NCBI GenBank assembly: GCA_029266335.1
Contig: JAQSXC010000109.1
Span: forward strand, 1-36,115
DNA length: 36,115 bases
Origin: Eubacterium sp.
GTDB lineage: Bacteria; Bacillota; Clostridia; Acetivibrionales; DSM-1351
Direction: 5' to 3'
Of the stretch, positions 28,682-36,115 are shown one piece after another (position 1 is the first letter of the stretch; each line of letters opens with the position of its first letter). The translations under genes were made by a program, and so were the position numbers. The notes under the pieces were generated by a model that ran no database searches, was not told the DNA's origin, and saw nothing but the letters and a program-made list of their open reading frames with translations.

Positions 28682-28727
28682 AAGAAATGACTAAATAGCA
28701 GGTTAAATTACTATTTAATCATTTCTT
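28682..28727. terminator. Long hairpin after cphA
   Basis: AAGAAATGAcTAAATAG pairs with CTATTTAaTCATTTCTT, giving a 16-pair stem with one mismatch and a 12-base loop, 9 bases after the cphA stop on the minus strand. No T-run follows on that strand, so it may stabilise the cphA 3' end as well as, or instead of, ending transcription. Confidence 0.5.
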
Positions 28728-28735
28728 TAATTATA

Positions 28736-31501
28736 TTACATATCTCTAAATTCTACCATATCGGGTTTTATCGTCACATTATTTAAAAGCAGGGTACTGA
28801 TTTCTGCTTTTTCGACTTTTATATTTTTACGGGCATATACAGGCTTCTCTACAGCTATATCCTTGAGACTATTTTCGATGGCCTCATTTACAGCTTCCTG
28901 TTCTTTTATGAACTTTGTTATCATTTGTACAGCAGGATCAAATTCTTCGTAAAATAAAGCAATCAGATCCCCGGGTTGAGCATCCAGCATGGCTTTTTCA
29001 AGGGCTCCGGTTTCACTTAAAATAACCTCGATATTTTCTTTTTTATATCCCCCACCGATTATGCTCTCCTCGAAGATTGAAGCCACCTCTCCTTTTTTTC
29101 TGCCCCTTAAATCCCTGTCCTCCTTGATATATATCTTTTCAAAGGATCTTGCACATAGCTCTCCCACTTCTCTGATATTGGAATCCATTCTGTCTCCCGG
29201 CATTCCTACAATACCCACCAGACGTTTCGCCTTCATCCTCTGCATAAACCTTATAACCGCGGAATAGCCTGCTATATTATGACTGTAATCTATCATAACT
29301 TTGAAGCTTCCCAAGTCGAAAATGTTAAATCTTCCCGGATTCAGTTCCACATTTGGCCTGAAGGTGCTCATACCCTTTTTGATTATATCCATAGGGATGT
29401 TAAGGCCGGTAAGTGCAGACATTGCAGCCAATGAGTTCTCAATATTGCAATCCACCAGTCCGCCAATTGTTATGGGTATTTCATCAAGCCCCATAATTGG
29501 TACCCTTCTTCCCTCCTTTACTACCCATACATAGTTATCTTTTACGTATAGCGCAATATTTTCGGGGTTCTTACAATGCTTCTTTAATAATTGATTTGAG
29601 CCGGTTCTGCTAAAAAGTATGACTTTGCTTCTTACTCTGCCCAGCACGTAAGGGGTCATGCTGTCATCTGCATTCAGAACAGCATAACCTTCAGGCTTAA
29701 CAGCTTCAATTACTAGTGCTTTTGTTTTTGCAAGGTCTTCAAGTGTATTAATACCATCTATACCCAGATGGTCATCGCTTATATTTACTAAAACAGCAAC
29801 ATCAGCCAGATCATAGCCAAGACCCTTTCTGATAATTCCTCCTCTGGCGGTTTCCAGCACTGCCGCCTCAACCTTTTTATTTGAAAGAATGATACCGGCG
29901 CTCACAGGCCCGGTAGTATCTCCCTTTTGTATGCATTCGTTCCCTACATAGATTCCACTTGTACATGTCATTCCAACTGTAAGTCCGGTCAATTGCATAG
30001 TATGTCTGATAAGTCTTGTGGTTGTGGTTTTACCGTTGGTGCCGGTGATGGCTACCACAGGAATGCTGGTGCTGCTGCTTTCGGGATACATCATGTCAAG
30101 AATGTCATCGGCCACATTTACAGGTTCACCTTCAGAGGGATGGAGGTGCATTCTCAGCCCAGGTGCCGCATTAACTTCAATTATTGCACCTGCATTCATA
30201 TCTATAGGAATGGAAATATCCTCGATAGAAATATCTATGCCGGCAATATCCAGCCCTACAGCTCGGGCAGCAGCTATGGCATAATGTGCATTTTTAGGGT
30301 GAATGTCTTCTGTACAGTTTCGTGCCGTTCCGCCGGTACTTATATTTCCGTTTTGTCTGAGCTTTACTTTCTGTCCTGCTTCAGGAATACTCTTTGGTGT
30401 AAAACCTTGCACCTCGAGATATCTTAAGCATATTTCATCAATTTTTATATAGGTTAAAGGTTTCTCATGATCCTCTCCTCTTAACGGGTCCCGGTTTTTT
30501 AGCTCCACCAGTTCTTCTATTGTTCTTCTGCCGTCGCCGGTTATTTCAGGAGGTCTTCTTTCAGATACTGCACTTACACGTCCTCCTACTACAAGAACCC
30601 TGTAGTCCTTCCCATTTATTTGTCTCTCCACAATTACCTTCCGGGAGTATTTTTTTGCTTCAACAAAGGCCTGCTCTATCTGATCGGATGAGAGAATATT
30701 TATGGTAACACCCTTTCCCTGATTTGAATCCAGGGGTTTTAAGACCAGTGGGAATCCAACCTTTGCAGCAGCTTCAAGTGCTTCTTCCGGTGTCTGGACA
30801 ACAAAACCGTAGGGTACCGGAATATTGTTATCCATCAGTATTCTCTTTGTAAGTTGTTTATCAGAGACCATATCAACAGATATGCAGCTGGAACTGTCAG
30901 TCAGAGAAGCCTGTACCGTTCTGATATTCTTACCGTAACCCAACCTGAGTATGCTGCTGTTTCCAATCCTTTGGACAGGAATACCCCTCTTTACTGCTGC
31001 GCTGTATATGGCTTTTGTACTGGGTCCCATATCAGTTTCCAGAGATAGCCGTTTAAGACTGCTCAGTATATTTTTTATGTCAATATCGGTATCATAAGCA
31101 AAGGCCTTTACTATTTCTATGGCTTTTTTCCCGCATTCCACAGCTAAAGCTTCATTTATATACTCATATATAATATAGTATTTCGAAGATGTTCCGATCT
31201 GTCTTGTCTTTCCGTGGTTTACCTGATAACCCAGCCTGTTCTGAAGTCCAATAATCAGGTGTTCAGCCACATGTCCAATATAGGTTCCTTCTATCAACCG
31301 TTCTCCAAAGCCGCCAACATATCCTACTCCACAAGAGTGTTCTGCCAATTCCGGGAAATTATCAAGCAGTCTTTTATTAAAGCCCGGTATGTCTTTTGTA
31401 GGACCGGCCTCAAATGCACCAATATCTACAATCATTCTTACCACCGGTTTGTGACTATATATATTTCTACCTTGAAAGCAATAAATGCTTTGAATTTGCA
31501 C
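28736..31501 (-). CDS. cphA: Cyanophycin synthetase
   Basis: This 921-residue enzyme polymerises aspartate and arginine into cyanophycin, a nitrogen reserve, using ATP for each addition. It has the three-domain order of CphA: an N-terminal domain (about 1-160), an ATP-grasp domain (about 210-470, with LVLKPLDSNQGKGV, PPEITGDG and EVNAAPGLRMHLHPSEG) and a Mur ligase-like domain from about 480, with the P-loop TGTNGKTTTTR at 486-496. Length is slightly above the usual 870-900. GTG 31501 is preceded by AGGAGG at 31510-31515. The cyanophycinase gene ends 63 bases upstream, so both are one operon. The product would be stored in the cytoplasm. Confidence 0.95.
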   Translation of the reverse strand: MQIQSIYCFQGRNIYSHKPVVRMIVDIGAFEAGPTKDIPGFNKRLLDNFPELAEHSCGVGYVGGFGERLIEGTYIGHVAEHLIIGLQNRLGYQVNHGKTRQIGTSSKYYIIYEYINEALAVECGKKAIEIVKAFAYDTDIDIKNILSSLKRLSLETDMGPSTKAIYSAAVKRGIPVQRIGNSSILRLGYGKNIRTVQASLTDSSSCISVDMVSDKQLTKRILMDNNIPVPYGFVVQTPEEALEAAAKVGFPLVLKPLDSNQGKGVTINILSSDQIEQAFVEAKKYSRKVIVERQINGKDYRVLVVGGRVSAVSERRPPEITGDGRRTIEELVELKNRDPLRGEDHEKPLTYIKIDEICLRYLEVQGFTPKSIPEAGQKVKLRQNGNISTGGTARNCTEDIHPKNAHYAIAAARAVGLDIAGIDISIEDISIPIDMNAGAIIEVNAAPGLRMHLHPSEGEPVNVADDILDMMYPESSSTSIPVVAITGTNGKTTTTRLIRHTMQLTGLTVGMTCTSGIYVGNECIQKGDTTGPVSAGIILSNKKVEAAVLETARGGIIRKGLGYDLADVAVLVNISDDHLGIDGINTLEDLAKTKALVIEAVKPEGYAVLNADDSMTPYVLGRVRSKVILFSRTGSNQLLKKHCKNPENIALYVKDNYVWVVKEGRRVPIMGLDEIPITIGGLVDCNIENSLAAMSALTGLNIPMDIIKKGMSTFRPNVELNPGRFNIFDLGSFKVMIDYSHNIAGYSAVIRFMQRMKAKRLVGIVGMPGDRMDSNIREVGELCARSFEKIYIKEDRDLRGRKKGEVASIFEESIIGGGYKKENIEVILSETGALEKAMLDAQPGDLIALFYEEFDPAVQMITKFIKEQEAVNEAIENSLKDIAVEKPVYARKNIKVEKAEISTLLLNNVTIKPDMVEFRDM

Positions 31502-31564
31502 CGTAAAAACCTCCTAATATGTTTACTATGCAACATGAATATAATTCATTTTGTTGGTATAGCG

Positions 31565-32377
31565 TTATGAATTTTTCTTTCGAATGCTCCTCTGGCCAAG
31601 ATCGAAGCCATAGCCATTAGGCAGTACATGAATTGTAACGTTTGACAATGCTATGATATCCTCTGGGTTAAGTTCTGAAACATTGGAGTTTTGGATGGTC
31701 CGGCCATCAATGATTGTAACGCAGTTTGTTCCTACAACCTCAAAGGACGCGTTTGAATGTACCTTTATTGCTGTATCTTCATCAATTCCAATACCAAGAA
31801 CAGAAGGATTCTGTGCTACTCCTACCAGAAGTCTGCCCAATCGCCCTCTCTGCTCAAAATGCTGGTCGATTATAACCTGTTCTAAAAGTCCCAATCCGGG
31901 TGACATTCCCAATGTACACTTTCTCGCAGCAGCATTACTTTTGCCGTCAACAATCATTACGCTGCTCATGGCTGAAGCTCCCGCACTGGTTCCTATAATT
32001 GGCACTCCTTTTCTGTAAAGTTCCATAAGAGTTGCAAAGGTTTTGGTACCGCCTAAAATACTTGTTATTCTAAGCTGATCTCCCCCCGTAAAAAAAACTC
32101 CTGCTGCACCCGATATTCTTTGTGCTACAGAGTTGTCATTTGCATCACTTCTATTATCAATATTTAATACATCTATGTCCTGCACTCCAAGCCTTGAGAA
32201 TACTGCTCTGTACTCCTCGCCAACCTCCTGTGGCTTCTGTGTTGCAGTTGTCAACACAGTTATTTTGGATTCTTTTCCACCGCACATTTCTATGGCATGC
32301 TTGAGAACGCTGCTTTGACCCCACTTATCCTCTGCACCCCCAATAATAAATAAATTTCCATTAACAAGCTCACTCAT
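31565..32377 (-). CDS. cphB: Cyanophycinase
   Basis: This 270-residue serine hydrolase of peptidase family S51 cuts cyanophycin to beta-Asp-Arg dipeptides. The nucleophile is Ser131 in IIGTSAGASAMS, followed by the conserved block ARKCTLGMSPGLGLLEQVIIDQHFEQRGRLGRL and GIGIDEDTA, all typical of CphB rather than of the alpha-aspartyl dipeptidase branch. There is no signal peptide, so it acts in the cytoplasm, unlike secreted cyanophycinases. It stands between the small membrane protein gene and cphA on the same strand. Making and degrading enzymes in one operon implies turnover control at the enzyme level. Confidence 0.93.
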   Translation of the reverse strand: MSELVNGNLFIIGGAEDKWGQSSVLKHAIEMCGGKESKITVLTTATQKPQEVGEEYRAVFSRLGVQDIDVLNIDNRSDANDNSVAQRISGAAGVFFTGGDQLRITSILGGTKTFATLMELYRKGVPIIGTSAGASAMSSVMIVDGKSNAAARKCTLGMSPGLGLLEQVIIDQHFEQRGRLGRLLVGVAQNPSVLGIGIDEDTAIKVHSNASFEVVGTNCVTIIDGRTIQNSNVSELNPEDIIALSNVTIHVLPNGYGFDLGQRSIRKKNS

Positions 32378-32412
32378 TATTTTCCTCCAATTTTATAGCC
32401 AGATTAATTTTT

Positions 32413-32682
32413 TTATATATTTAATACATCTCTGGCTAAACTAAGAAGTCTGGTGCTAAATGCAAGACCCAATCCCATAAGAACTATTGATGCAACTACA
32501 AGATAAACTCCCAGCCGGCTTTTGTTGTTTTTTGTAGCGAGAATTCCTGAGATAACACCAACCATCCCCAAAACAAAGGGATAAAAGAATAATGACAAAA
32601 TAGCAGACAGCCATCCCATAAAAAGAAATAATACTCTTTTTACAGTTTCATAATGATTCGTAATTCCCTGAACATTATCCAT
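32413..32682 (-). CDS. Small membrane protein at the head of the cyanophycin operon
   Basis: This 89-residue protein has about two or three hydrophobic segments (roughly 17-50 and 58-80) with a Gly-rich bend, MVGVISGILATKNNKSRLG, between them. This pattern is common in small DUF4190-like membrane proteins, but I cannot name the family with confidence. ATG 32682 is chosen because AAGGAG precedes it by 6 bases; the in-frame ATG at 32709 has no such site. It ends 35 bases before cphB, so it is probably cotranscribed with the cyanophycin genes. A structural or sensing role is unproven. Confidence 0.65.
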   Translation of the reverse strand: MDNVQGITNHYETVKRVLFLFMGWLSAILSLFFYPFVLGMVGVISGILATKNNKSRLGVYLVVASIVLMGLGLAFSTRLLSLARDVLNI

Positions 32683-33039
32683 AATATACTCCTTGCAAAA
32701 CACTAACATATTATTGTTGTTTCTGTTTCATAGCGTATTATTTACAGAATATACAGTTAATATTCACAACACCATTTACTGTCGAAGTCCACGCCTTTAG
32801 GTGAATTCAGCTTTTAAGCAAATAATGATTTCTTCTGGAAATCTTAAGAAAAAACATTTTTTTGCAAGTTAAAATTCTTGAACCTTCATTATCATAAAAA
32901 TGGCTTGCATAAATTATATAAAAAGACTGCAGCCAAAGAAAAAATCATAAAGCTGCCACTATATTGATATATGGGTTCTTATGTGAGAAAATAAGAGCTT
33001 AAAGATAAGAAATACATACATATAAGGTGGGAATTTTTA
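32683..33039. other. Divergent intergenic region, cyanophycin operon / EamA gene
   Basis: There is no ORF or strong hairpin here. A possible plus-strand promoter is TTGATA (32964-32969) and GAAAAT (32987-32992) with a 17-base spacer, about 48 bases before the transporter gene. I found no convincing promoter or ArgR-like box for the cyanophycin operon. Confidence 0.35.
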
Positions 33040-33933
33040 ATGGTTCATAATAGCAATAAGAAGTTATTTGCTGTAATCGCGATAGTTATTACGGTAATAT
33101 TTTGGGGATATTCCTTTGTAAGTACTAAAATTCTGCTTAGGGATCTACCTCCCATCACAATTGCTTTTTTCCGGCAATTGATTGCTGCTGCTGCCCTTTT
33201 AATCCTTCTCCATGTTAAAAAGTTATTTGTGAAAATGCCAGTAAAAGATATGCTGCTATTATTTGCTTCCGCTTTTTTCGGCATTGTTTTATATTTCATA
33301 TTTGAAAATATGGGCTTAAAGTATACTACTGCATCCAATGGATCAATAATTGTTGCCGCAGTGCCTATCTTTACACTCATCACAGAATCCTTATTCTATA
33401 AATTCAAAATAACCTCAAGAGTTATCATCTGTGTAATTATTTCAATAGTTGGAGTATTTCTGGTTATATTTGAAAAGGGTCTGGATTTTTCCACAGGCTA
33501 TACAAAAGGCAACCTGCTGATGATAGGAGCAATGGTTGCCTGGGTTATTTATACTATCGTCTGCAAAAGCCTTAACGGAAAATATAAAGGCATTGTTATT
33601 ACTACCTACCAGATGGTGGCGGCATCCATCCTTTTCATACCTTTTATTATTCCCGAAATTAAGCATTGGAAAGTTATACCCGTTTACTCGGCGGTAAACC
33701 TTCTGTATCTGGCTCTATTCTGTTCAGCTTTGGCTTATTACCTGTATAATGTTGCTGTCAACAGTCTTGGAGCAACTGTTTCATCAATGTTCCTGAACCT
33801 GATCCCGGTAGTATCCATTATAGGTGGAGTACTGGTGTTGAAGGAATCGGTTTCCTTCATACAAATCGGAGGAATGCTATTAATTATGCTGAGCCTTGTT
33901 TTTATAAGAGGACGGGAGAAAAGCACCGATTAG
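33040..33933 (+). CDS. EamA/DMT family transporter
   Basis: This 297-residue membrane protein has ten predicted transmembrane segments formed by two EamA repeats. The first repeat shows WGYSFVSTKILLRDLPPITIAFFRQLIAAAAL (about 22-53) and the second ends with SMFLNLIPVVSIIGGVLVLKESVSFIQIGGMLLI (about 246-279), where the P-V-x-x-x-x-G and KE motifs are typical. Members export amino acids or metabolites, but no substrate can be read here. AAGGTGG precedes the ATG by 8 bases. Its stop overlaps the stop of the convergent GH13 gene, and I see no terminator between the two. Confidence 0.88.
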   Translation: MVHNSNKKLFAVIAIVITVIFWGYSFVSTKILLRDLPPITIAFFRQLIAAAALLILLHVKKLFVKMPVKDMLLLFASAFFGIVLYFIFENMGLKYTTASNGSIIVAAVPIFTLITESLFYKFKITSRVIICVIISIVGVFLVIFEKGLDFSTGYTKGNLLMIGAMVAWVIYTIVCKSLNGKYKGIVITTYQMVAASILFIPFIIPEIKHWKVIPVYSAVNLLYLALFCSALAYYLYNVAVNSLGATVSSMFLNLIPVVSIIGGVLVLKESVSFIQIGGMLLIMLSLVFIRGREKSTD

Positions 33934-35576
33934 CAAAGACCGATCAGTACCTCATACTTGTTCAGCTCCAGCCCATCAGAAATACATATTTGCTCATCTG
34001 ATCTGTGAGTACCCAGCAGTACCTTTAAATCATTTCTGATATGACTGCTTAAATTTATATTTACTCTGCTTTCTGTAAAGTTAAGCAGTATAATCAGTTT
34101 CTGATTGGAAGTTTGATTAACAGCTTCCCTCTGGAATACCAGAACCCCGGGAAGATATTCCTGATAAAACTTTATATCTCCCGATTGCATAGGGACGCTC
34201 TGTTTTCTGAGCCATATGAGTTTTTTATAAAAGTTCAGCAACGAGTCGGGATCAGCCTCCTGAACCGAGACATTATTACTCTTGAAGTTACTGTCAACAG
34301 GCAGCCAGGGCTTGACACCGGAAAACCCGGAATTAGCAGAGGAATCCCACTGCATGGGAGTTCTGGCCATATCACGGCAGAACCTTTTAAGAGGATATGT
34401 CCTGTAACTTAACGGGTCCTTCATATCCTTCCTCCTCAGTCTGCCTCCGGTCATTCCCAACTCTTCTCCATAATAAATGAAGGGAGTTCCCCTGAGAGTC
34501 ATAAGCAAGGCTGCCGCTACCTTACACCTTGCAGTAGTGTCTTCTCCCTTTCTGTATCTGTAGCTGTGGCGAAGGTTATCATGATTGCTGAAGGTAAAAT
34601 TCGGCCATGACTCTCCTTTAAGGCTGTCATACCACTTTATTATGGAGTCATATATTTTGTCAGCCCTCCAGGGCTGAAATAAAAAATTGAAGTTAAATGC
34701 CATATGCAACGCGTCAGTTCCGTCACCGCAGTATTCCGATGCAAGCTCAGCATTATCTGTAAATACCTCTCCAACCATCATACGCTCATGATATGAGTCG
34801 GTAATTTTTCTCAAATCACGACAGATTTCTATTGTTTCGGGTCTGTTTCTGTCATAGATATGTTTTTGCAAATCAATACTTTTTAATGAATACGGATTAC
34901 TTCTGAATTGGTCATCTTTTATAAACCAGTTGATAACATCCAGTCTGAAACCATCAACTCCAATATCCAGCCAGTATCTGGCCAGATCATACATCTCTTC
35001 CCTCAGTTCCTGATTACGCCAGTTCAGCTCTGGCTGGTGCCGGGTAAATGTACCCAGGTAGAATTGCTTCCTGTCAGGATCATACCACCAGGCATTCTTC
35101 AGTTCAAACTGTGCAAACCAGTTATTTGGACGTTTTCCACGTATTATTTCTCCATCTTCCCCGGTCTTGGCATTTTTTCCTGAATGCCAGATATACCAGT
35201 CAGCTTTGGTATTGTCTCTGCTCAGCCTGGATTCAATAAACCAGGGATGCTGATCTGAGGTATGATTCAGCACCATATCAATTATTATATGTATATTACG
35301 TTTATGTGCCTCCGACAAAAGCTCTTTGAAATCCTCAATTGTGCCGAACATGCTGTCGATATCACGATAGTCGGAAATATCATATCCAAAATCCTTCATC
35401 GGTGATTTGAAAAAGGGTGAAATCCATATGGCATCTACTCCAAGTGAATTTGGAGTTCCGTCGTTAAGGTAATCGAGCTTTTGGGTTATCCCCTTAAGAT
35501 CTCCGATTCCGTCACCATTTGAGTCCATGAAACTTCTGGGATATATCTGATATATCACACCGTTTTTCCACCACAT
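33930..35576 (-). CDS. GH13 alpha-glucosidase (oligo-1,6-glucosidase type)
   Basis: This 548-residue enzyme cleaves terminal alpha-glucosides and has the standard length for oligo-1,6-glucosidase and alpha-glucosidase proteins. The TIM barrel shows conserved region I DMVLNH (100-105), region II GFRLDVIN (nucleophile Asp213), region III MVGEVF (acid Glu270) and region IV FSNHDN (transition-state Asp333). The residue after the nucleophile is Val214; Val here goes with alpha-1,6 cleavage, while Ala or Thr goes with alpha-1,4. The protein is cytoplasmic. GGGAGAG precedes the ATG. Likely substrates are isomalto- or panose-type sugars. Trehalose-6-phosphate hydrolase is an alternative I consider less likely, as no PTS gene is nearby. 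Confidence 0.92.
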   Translation of the reverse strand: MWWKNGVIYQIYPRSFMDSNGDGIGDLKGITQKLDYLNDGTPNSLGVDAIWISPFFKSPMKDFGYDISDYRDIDSMFGTIEDFKELLSEAHKRNIHIIIDMVLNHTSDQHPWFIESRLSRDNTKADWYIWHSGKNAKTGEDGEIIRGKRPNNWFAQFELKNAWWYDPDRKQFYLGTFTRHQPELNWRNQELREEMYDLARYWLDIGVDGFRLDVINWFIKDDQFRSNPYSLKSIDLQKHIYDRNRPETIEICRDLRKITDSYHERMMVGEVFTDNAELASEYCGDGTDALHMAFNFNFLFQPWRADKIYDSIIKWYDSLKGESWPNFTFSNHDNLRHSYRYRKGEDTTARCKVAAALLMTLRGTPFIYYGEELGMTGGRLRRKDMKDPLSYRTYPLKRFCRDMARTPMQWDSSANSGFSGVKPWLPVDSNFKSNNVSVQEADPDSLLNFYKKLIWLRKQSVPMQSGDIKFYQEYLPGVLVFQREAVNQTSNQKLIILLNFTESRVNINLSSHIRNDLKVLLGTHRSDEQICISDGLELNKYEVLIGLC

Positions 35577-35718
35577 ATAAAGTCTCTCCCTGAATATATA
35601 AGTATTATTTACAAAACTATCTTGTAATGGAGTTATTCTACACCTGTTTCCAAACTCCTTTATGCCGGTAAAGACAATTACAAATATATTTCCTAAGCAA
35701 AATAAAAAGGTAACTTAT

Positions 35719-35745
35719 TTGTAAAATAGACTTTACTGCTATACT
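35719..35745 (+). promoter_or_regulatory. Candidate promoter of the lipoprotein gene
   Basis: TTGTAA and TATACT are separated by 15 bases, placing transcription start near 35752 and giving a leader of about 100 bases. The spacing is short, so support is moderate. Confidence 0.4.
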
Positions 35746-35764
35746 TTGAAAACGCACATGGCCA

Positions 35765-35848
35765 ATTAACCTCCTTTATTCGCCTTATAGCAATAAAGGA
35801 ATATTTTCATTACATTTTGCTGCCGCTATGCGGCTCATGGAGGTTAAT
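35765..35848 (+). promoter_or_regulatory. Structured leader that can mask the lipoprotein ribosome binding site
   Basis: ATTAACCTCC (35765-35774) is a perfect complement of GGAGGTTAAT (35839-35848), which contains the ribosome binding site. TCCTTTATT (35772-35780) can instead pair with AATAAAGGA (35791-35799); the two pairings share 35772-35774 and exclude each other. A third hairpin, GCCGC-TAT-GCGGC (35822-35834), sits just before the site. This is the layout of a translational switch. It fits no riboswitch class I know, and the ligand or trigger is unknown. Confidence 0.45.
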
Positions 35849-35851
35849 AGA

Positions 35852-36115
35852 GTGAAAAAATTTATTAGTATACTGGTACTCAGCATATTTTTTGCAGGCT
35901 GCAGTACAGTATCCCAGCCCATTATCACAGACGATCAGACTCAGCTGGAATCACTCTCTCAGAGTTCCTCTGCCCAAAACCGAAGTATACAAACCACTCC
36001 GGGTAATACAGATAATGTCCTGAATCAATCCTTATATAACAATAATCCAAGAGCTTCCATATCAGATGAAATTGATTATAAAAATAATTTATCAGATGTT
36101 AATAATCTGGAATAT
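35852..36115 (+). CDS. Lipoprotein, N-terminal part (runs off the window)
   Basis: An open frame of 88 codons begins at GTG 35852 behind GGAGG (35839-35843, 8 bases) and continues to the end of the window. The N-terminus has a short charged region, a hydrophobic core and the lipobox FAGC with Cys17, so the mature protein is anchored to the outer face of the membrane. The part visible after it is rich in Ser, Gln and Asn and probably a flexible linker. An ATG at 35837 in the same frame is possible but overlaps the binding site. The function cannot be told from this fragment. Confidence 0.75.
   Translation, partial: MKKFISILVLSIFFAGCSTVSQPIITDDQTQLESLSQSSSAQNRSIQTTPGNTDNVLNQSLYNNNPRASISDEIDYKNNLSDVNNLEY

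Noticed and set aside
35752-35851. Known riboswitch (cyclic di-GMP or mini-ykkC type) in the lipoprotein leader
   Set aside because: The conserved core sequences of these classes are not present; only the pairing pattern is supported.

Overview
The window is low-GC DNA and looks like a chromosomal segment of a cellulolytic or hemicellulolytic clostridium, close to the Ruminiclostridium/Clostridium cellulolyticum type. This rests on gene content: strong AGGAGG-type ribosome binding sites, an aldouronate (glucuronoxylan fragment) utilisation cluster, an adjacent malic enzyme and malate dehydrogenase pair as in cellulolytic clostridia, and cyanophycin genes. I ran no database search; names come from motifs and family knowledge.

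Layout. (1) 1-1711: a MarR regulator and an MFS exporter, with a perfect palindrome upstream. (2) 1845-6040: a GH2 beta-galactosidase divergent from an AraC regulator. (3) 6158-12374: an LplA/LplB/YtcP-type ABC importer without its ATPase, divergent from a large membrane-anchored AraC-type sensor/regulator. (4) 12438-22651: a minus-strand operon for 4-O-methylglucuronoxylan side chains, namely an acetylesterase gene broken by deletion, uxuB, uxuA, GH67 alpha-glucuronidase, a remnant of a GH3 beta-xylosidase gene, and a 663-residue protein I cannot name; a divergent AraC regulator lies at the head. (5) 22783-25069: malic enzyme and malate dehydrogenase (malate shunt). (6) 25430-27839: coaX, a coupled Asn/Gln/Arg/Glu-rich disordered protein, and birA. 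(7) 27914-32682: a 217-residue unknown, cyanophycin synthetase, cyanophycinase and a small membrane protein. (8) 33040-36115: an EamA transporter, a GH13 alpha-glucosidase, and the start of a lipoprotein gene behind a structured leader.

How it fits together. The importer probably brings in aldouronates released from xylan outside the cell. GH67 removes (methyl)glucuronate inside the cell, and UxuB and UxuA carry fructuronate to mannonate and then to 2-keto-3-deoxygluconate. Glucuronate isomerase, KDG kinase/aldolase and the transporter ATPase are not in the window and must be encoded elsewhere. Beta-galactosidase and alpha-glucosidase handle other oligosaccharides.

The most notable observations are two decayed genes in the glucuronoxylan operon (a GH3 remnant that joins an N-terminal motif directly to the C-terminal domain, and an esterase that lost about 40 codons and its frame), an uncharacterised probable glycan-active protein in the same operon, a leader at 35765-35848 in which a perfect 10-base complement can mask the lipoprotein ribosome binding site, and a low-complexity protein translationally coupled to pantothenate kinase.
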